DNA of 64,000 nucleotides, from assembly GCF_900110995.1 (NCBI RefSeq), contig NZ_FOJF01000002.1, positions 1,638,104 to 1,702,103 on the forward strand. Direction: 5' to 3'. Positions within the stretch are counted from its first letter, which is position 1. Each line of letters starts with the position of its first letter. Of the stretch, positions 62,301 through 64,000 are shown piece by piece. This stretch comes from Chitinophaga sp. YR573 (lineage in GTDB: Bacteria > Bacteroidota > Bacteroidia > Chitinophagales > Chitinophagaceae). The notes beneath the pieces are model-generated. The model was not told where the DNA came from, searched no databases, and saw only the letters and a program-made list of their open reading frames with translations. Both the position numbers and the translations under genes were made by a program.

Positions 62301-62995
62301 TTTTTCTGATACATCTTACTCGGCTTATATGCTGAATTTACAATTAGCATAGCGCCATTTGTATTACCGGTATGATCGGGTTTATCTAACCAGTTACTTT
62401 TTTGCTTGGTCGTAGCGCTAATTGCATAATATTCATCCACTAAGTCGCCGGAAGGCTGATATGTGTATTGTACAACGCTGTCAACCGGGTAAGGCCGGCG
62501 GGCTACGCCTGTTGCCATTGTACCGAAATCCTCATTGAATCCTGCCATGACAGCATATCCACCATTACAGGTAGAAATTGTACAATCGACGGCTACTATT
62601 GTCTGAGTAACACTGGAAGTCAGGGTTTTACCCCCTGAGACATAAGTAATTGATGCCTTAAACGTATAAGTTCCTGGTACCAGAAACTCTATTGTCAGTG
62701 ATTTTGTATTTACTAATTTGGTAGCCTTAACGGTAGAGGTATTGGCCGAATATAATATATTATAATCTGCGTCTGTTCCACCAGGGGTAGTGATTGTCCA
62801 TACCGGCAGCTGAACACTGGAAGTAGACCCTCCGCTCAGGGAAGCATTCACACTTGTAAATTTAGCCTGATCGGCAGTACTGGTAGTAGTAGTCATACAG
62901 ACCGTATCAGGTATGTTCATGTGAACCGTCTGAGCCTGCACCATGCCTATTGCACAGAAAATGCAGAGAATTAATTGCGTTACGAACTTTCTCAT
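53333..62995 (-). CDS. Giant repeat-rich surface protein with gliding-motility-type C-terminal (T9SS type B) domain
   Basis: 3220 residues. Signal peptide to about residue 22 (GMVQAQ). The N-terminal third has PKD/Ig-like segments with paired cysteines. Residues roughly 730-2100 form 14 tandem units of about 82 residues (DQxHC ... FTMAANTP ... GxWT(I/L)VSG ... ATLxWTITNG). HYR-like units follow (VNVTVDCDKVP-type, DNC ... CGN, roughly residues 2240-2690), then five Ig-like units (CxGxxxxL). The end, FPNAFTPNGDGNNDTFKPV ... IFNRWGQKIF ... GTYVWLL, is the gliding-motility-associated C-terminal domain used as a T9SS type-B export signal. Likely a very long adhesin or filament on the cell surface. 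No catalytic domain was seen. A paralogue stands directly upstream. Confidence 0.9.
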   Translation of the reverse strand: MRKFVTQLILCIFCAIGMVQAQTVHMNIPDTVCMTTTTSTADQAKFTSVNASLSGGSTSSVQLPVWTITTPGGTDADYNILYSANTSTVKATKLVNTKSLTIEFLVPGTYTFKASITYVSGGKTLTSSVTQTIVAVDCTISTCNGGYAVMAGFNEDFGTMATGVARRPYPVDSVVQYTYQPSGDLVDEYYAISATTKQKSNWLDKPDHTGNTNGAMLIVNSAYKPSKMYQKKVTGLCSGSVYNFSAWFLNVDIENSFETLCLSAYQYAGVTFQVVNAADTNQVLAKFRTYAVSMMLPSTNYKWQRYGGQFTIPAGVTDVLVRILNNKPGGCGNDIALDDISFTYCSPIITAGLVGNSTNLKEVLCEGTPDTLSSSILPAGYFTHPIYQWEMSDDGGISWFNVPYGTARDSLLKIPAGELKGTKTVAADYLFRVRVYDKGIPDSLGCANPSSPVKITILPMPILSLTKSQVCVGDAVDLEASGGFDTFSWKDLPGYTGATRSVTLTMDTTIWVYGYVYYGEGGGRTCVDSNSAVIKTDIKPVVDVTPDTTSICLGDVVDYKINASLAGKDIRWYRGSHGSAIDTTLMPEWNGATDIEVQPGSVADSIFSVMVRSGTCSVQSLPLKVIITQTPPKIKFPPIINCSSVNTTGVFNLPDSTQTGVTGYWSLVSYTGIELQAGETIDDYVKIYNPAKMNTKVSIPYGSTVVIGWTAQPTANGTCKITSTDTLSLVNNPTYSDAGPDQTQCGTSNVFTMAASAPDLTLTGPAAESGVWTLVSGVATIADVTSPTTTVTVAGIQDVVLTWAITNAAGCSGNVSTITLHKTAPPSAILKAPLTICSSAGTFNVDTVSTTGAPTNYVLTAGTPALPGFVTMTGTLAWPITVTYPTGTLPSPNTYNFILTVSTANPGCTTDIPFSLNVSSPPTAPTGVTVGTPSICDTGSTILTVVGGDLGKKADGVTADSKWKWYAGACGGTAIDSGASIAVHGISATTTYYVRAEGTCGNTACASGTVTVYTKPAAAAAGVDQSHCSDSLFTMAANTPTVGTGVWTIVSGTATITTPASPTSTVFVLAGNTATLRWTITNGVCTSNDDIVLTNYKKIQAAAGADQNHCATPAFTMAANTPATGSGAWTLVSGAATITTPASATSAVTVATGATATLRWTITNGTCTTTDDVVLTNYTTPTTSVAGSAQSHCNDSLFTMAANTPTVGTGIWTIVSGTATITTPASPTSTVFVLAGNTATLQWTISNGTCTASSSTVVLTNYKNIQAAAGADQNHCATPAFTMAANTPATGSGAWTLVSGAATITTPASATSAVTVATGATATLRWTITNGTCTTTDDVVLTNYATPTTSVAGPAQSHCSDSLFTMAANTPTVGTGVWTIISGTATITTPTSPTTTVFVLSGKTATLQWTISNGTCTASSSTVVLTNSAAPTPITPAPDQTHCSDSLFTMAATPASLGAGVWTILSGTATITTPASPTSTVFVLAGNTATLRWTITNGACVLTDDVVLTNNKKIQAAAGADQNHCATPAFTMAANTPATGSGAWTLVSGAATITTPASATSAVTVANGATATLRWTITNGTCTTTDDVVLTNYATPTTSVAGPAQTHCNDSLFTMAANTPTVGTGVWTIVSGTATITTPASPTSTVFVLAGNTATLQWTISNGTCTASSSTVVLTNYKNIQAAAGADQNHCATPAFTMAANTPATGSGLWTVVSGTATITTPASATSAVTVATGATATLRWTITNGTCTTTDDVVLTNYATPTTSVAGPAQSHCADSLFTMAANTPTVGTGVWSIVSGTATITTPTSPTSTVFVLAGKTATLQWTISNGTCTASSSTVVLTNYMKPANAAAGPDLSHCSDSLFTMVANKATFGAGVWTIVSGTATITTPSSEVTTIFVKAGNTATLRWTITNGVCTTSDDIILSNSLKIPAVAGPDQGHCVDPNFTLAANSPGIGTGAWTLVKGTATITTPTSPTSAVTVATGDSAYLVWTITNGSCTSTDTVILRNAQKAVDADAGTAQEQCGNPVFTLAGNTPDLPSAIGTWTVLSPASVTIAATEIHKTNATVNVPAGVTATLTWTISNLTCSTSSNVTLTNFGPILGNTITADQTLCTTETPATLTGGAVSGGKGTYTYQWVMSTDSINYTAIAAATGTSYSPSVIAVTTWFKRVVTSGTCTPDTSNQVKLQLITKPPVVVSVPAAITTDCIQGKDYTTLFGTPTFSHEPYNSEALSYTSTDVTTVVDACTTTIRRTWTATDRCGLNTSAQQTITVVDRTAPVFTTAAPANVTVNCDAVPAAVNLTAKDDCAGMLTVVPIEVRQDIAGACTSNYLLIRKWVIADACGNVSDTLRQTVTVKDLTPPVFTMTQPANITVDCDKVPAKTDLTATDNCTPGVITVTPVDSLATITGSTCTQNYRIIRKWVATDNCGNTTILRQTITVQDTTRPVFSISAPANVTVDCDKVPALPTVTATDNCTAVVTVTVGQKKEFLSTTCSNNYKLTRTWTAKDDCGNTTTMSQVIVVQDTTRPTFTVVPPADTTISCDAIPAPPTNLKATDNCSATSNVKIAYTQTRQTITGACASNYQLIRTWTAKDECGNSTVIRQVITVVDTTKPVIDPAPADITVNCGESIQIAATLYAKDNCDGTFPKKATMTEDPYTKDICNGYTIIRRWTIADACGNQAIERVQTITVNPCPKPELDPTLPVNCSNNTKFAILLKNKVSKPKFTLVSITPATAVTTPLTQTSNVFDLKGATQATFTVTDGVTGCVSDPVTYDLQYTAKPVVNLGNDTSICSGNTLTLDAGAANAAYTIRWSTGETSQMITVASAATYTATVTNAGCSTTDSIKVKINTPPVVNIPDTNICEGQTVKLNAYVQGATYVWNTGDNTASITVSQSNMYWVDVTLGGCTSSDTATVTTNPAPNVTLTSDTAICPDETVMLTVEPDGGTVKWLSGETTNSIVVSKPGDFWVTVTRSGCIVSDTVKVSEKSAITIDLGPDRDICIGGRVVVDGSNPDAISYLWNDGDTNPVKEITQPGKYIISVMDKFCSRITMDSVNVNVAGIPAVLLGNDTTLCKGQTLTLTVNAGTGNSIKWQDGATTPTYPVTVSGYYSVTVYNDCGTATDQIAVTFQECETKPQFPNAFTPNGDGNNDTFKPVVYGTVYDYDLEIFNRWGQKIFTSKDSQTGWDGRFGGKLVDNGTYVWLLSYKKTTGGSAIIVKGVVTVIR
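54930..56250 (-). repeat. HYR-like repeat block within the giant protein
   Basis: About five to six units of 72-78 residues, each with (P)VF...PA(N/D)(V/I)T(V/I)(N/D)C, TDNC or KDNC and W..(A/T)D.CGN, then a D(T/R/L)T(R/K/P)P strand leading into the next. These are the hyalin-type repeats of secreted adhesins. Confidence 0.75.
56960..59950 (-). repeat. Alternating ~249-bp tandem repeat array within the giant protein
   Basis: Twelve consecutive units of about 82-84 codons. Two main subtypes alternate: one with AGADQNHCATPAFTM and VATGATATLRWTITNG, the other with AG(P/S)AQ(S/T)HC(S/N/A)DSLFTM and VFVLAG(N/K)TATLQWTISNG, giving a higher-order period near 500 bp. Outer units are more diverged. 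Two further outlying units flank the array. Confidence 0.85.
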
Positions 62996-63322
62996 TGTCC
63001 TGTTATTTATTAAAAAAGTATCGGGTTATGAATATTAAGTACCATATTCATCTCCTGATTTATTGTTTTCACCAATGAAAAGTTCTTCCAAATCCTTATA
63101 GGGATGGTGTTTCAGAAGAACTAATGCTTTTCACAGGTTATAGGTTAATTTCTACCGATATGGCTAAAAGTGAGGATATTTTAACATTAAAGGTAGGAAT
63201 AATATATTAAATGTAAAAGATGTGTATATAATTTAATGTAAATAAGACAATAATATGTCCTGTAACGCACAAGGCGCCCCGGGATTTCCCGGGGCGCCTT
63301 GCCTATTTGTATTTTATACTTC
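62996..63322. promoter_or_regulatory. Intergenic region between the two giant paralogues
   Basis: 327 bp. It must hold the promoter of the 3220-residue gene and the end of the upstream paralogue. Next to the latter is a 15-bp GC-rich hairpin (63270-63301). No ORF. I saw no clear minus-strand TAnnTTTG element. Confidence 0.5.
63270..63301 (-). terminator. Hairpin terminator of the upstream giant paralogue
   Basis: CAAGGCGCCCCGGGA / TCCCGGGGCGCCTTG, a perfect 15-bp stem with a 2-nt loop, the strongest hairpin of the window; it lies 21 nt past the stop on the minus strand. The paralogue's own copy at 53298 is much weaker. Confidence 0.65.
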
Positions 63323-64000
63323 TTATCGGATAACGGTTACCACTCCTTTCGCTATAATCGCTGATCCCCCTGTGGTTTTCTTATAGGTCAGCAACCATAC
63401 GTATGTGCCATTGTCCACAAGCTGGCCTCCGAATCTACCATTCCATCCGGTCTGGGAATCTTTACTGAAGAAGATTTCCTGACCCCAACGGTTGAAAATA
63501 TGGAATTCGTAATCATATACTGATCCGTTAACCACTGGTTTGAAGGTATCGTTGTTACCATCACCATTCGGTGTGAAGGCGTTCGGGAACTGCGGTTTAG
63601 TTTCACATTCTTTAAATGTTACGGCTATCTGGTCTGTAGCAGTACCGCAATCATTGTAGACTGTAACTGAGTAATAACCGGATACAGTTACCGGGTAGGT
63701 TGGTGTGGTCGCACCATCCTGCCATTTGATACTGTTACCTGTTCCTGCGTTTACTGTCAGAGTGAGTGTCTGGCCTTTACACAATGTGGTGTCATTACCG
63801 AGCAGCACCGCAGGGATACCTGCTACATTCACACTAACACTATCCATTGTGATCCTGGAACAGAACTTATCCATTACAGAGATGATGTACTTACCCGGTT
63901 GCGTGATTTCCTTCACCGGATTAGTGTCTCCATCATTCCAGAGGTAGGAGATAGCATCCGGATTAGATCCGTCTACCACTACACGACCACCGATACAAAT
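63323..64000 (-). CDS. 3' end of a near-identical paralogue of the giant surface protein (partial, right edge)
   Basis: 226 codons open to the window edge (first complete codons ICIGGRVVVDGS), so the gene continues rightward. The product ends in two Ig-like units followed by the gliding-motility-type C-terminal domain (NAFTPNGDGNNDTFKPV ... IFNRWGQEIF ... KGVVTVIR). Almost all residues match the last 225 of the protein at 53333; differences cluster in the final domain (VNGSVYDYEFHIFNRWGQEIFFSK against VYGTVYDYDLEIFNRWGQKI). Stop positions of the two genes are exactly 9990 bp apart. A GTG inside the frame is not the true start. It is a tandem duplicate or a gene-converted pair. Confidence 0.9.
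   Translation of the reverse strand: MCIGGRVVVDGSNPDAISYLWNDGDTNPVKEITQPGKYIISVMDKFCSRITMDSVSVNVAGIPAVLLGNDTTLCKGQTLTLTVNAGTGNSIKWQDGATTPTYPVTVSGYYSVTVYNDCGTATDQIAVTFKECETKPQFPNAFTPNGDGNNDTFKPVVNGSVYDYEFHIFNRWGQEIFFSKDSQTGWNGRFGGQLVDNGTYVWLLTYKKTTGGSAIIAKGVVTVIR

Noticed and set aside
1..64000. tRNA or rRNA genes in intergenic gaps
   Set aside because: No cloverleaf with T-loop/anticodon pattern or conserved rRNA string was found when reading the gaps; a covariance-model scan would be needed to exclude one fully.

Overview
The window reads as chromosomal DNA of a Bacteroidota bacterium. It most resembles Chitinophaga or a close relative in the Chitinophagaceae; this is inferred from family content, not from a search. 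The grounds are: a type IX secretion (T9SS) type-A C-terminal domain; two proteins with the gliding-motility-type C-terminal domain; a TonB-dependent receptor with a carboxypeptidase-like regulatory head; a CarboxypepD_reg/DUF5686 protein; a DUF3347 lipoprotein; and repeated Bacteroidota-type promoter motifs (TAnnTTTG, often as TATCTTTG or TAACTTTG) just upstream of genes. No tRNA, rRNA, CRISPR array, phage or transposase gene was seen.

Layout. (1) 1-19.3 kb is an exopolysaccharide/cell-surface region. A minus-strand half holds an acyltransferase running off the left edge, a Wzc-like chain-length protein with a decayed kinase domain, a 2.2 kaa T9SS-exported multidomain esterase-like protein, a second acyltransferase and a membrane GT2. 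It diverges from a plus-strand operon: CheY-like receiver, sugar-phosphate transferase with a receiver-like head, GT2, NAD-sugar epimerase, GT4, methyltransferase, GT2. No flippase, polymerase or outer-membrane exporter is in view. (2) 19.3-23.7 kb holds a thiamine-binding-family protein, a MITE-like palindromic element, a YeiH-type transporter, an SpmA-SpmB fusion and ychF. (3) 23.8-32.7 kb holds a TonB-dependent receptor and a heavy-metal RND tripartite efflux operon with a small acidic protein at its head. (4) 32.8-35.6 kb is methionine biosynthesis (metX, divergent osmC-family gene, metZ). (5) 35.7-40.4 kb holds small membrane proteins, a DUF5686 outer-membrane protein and trhO. (6) 40.5-46.3 kb holds a short adaptor lipoprotein with a two-component system, a second copy of the palindromic element, an ABC-F protein and a DUF3347 lipoprotein, a second metal-linked cluster. 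(7) 46.4-53.2 kb is mostly housekeeping: thrS, infC, a cation diffusion facilitator, a serine hydrolase and serA. (8) 53.3-64 kb holds a 3220-residue repeat-rich surface protein and the 3' end of a near-identical tandem paralogue running off the right edge.

The strongest leads are the receiver/pseudo-receiver pairing at the start of the polysaccharide operon, the two-locus nested palindromic element, the thrice-repeated unassigned module in the esterase-like surface protein, the alternating repeat array in the giant adhesin-like protein with its paralogue, and the overlapping divergent metX/osmC promoters.
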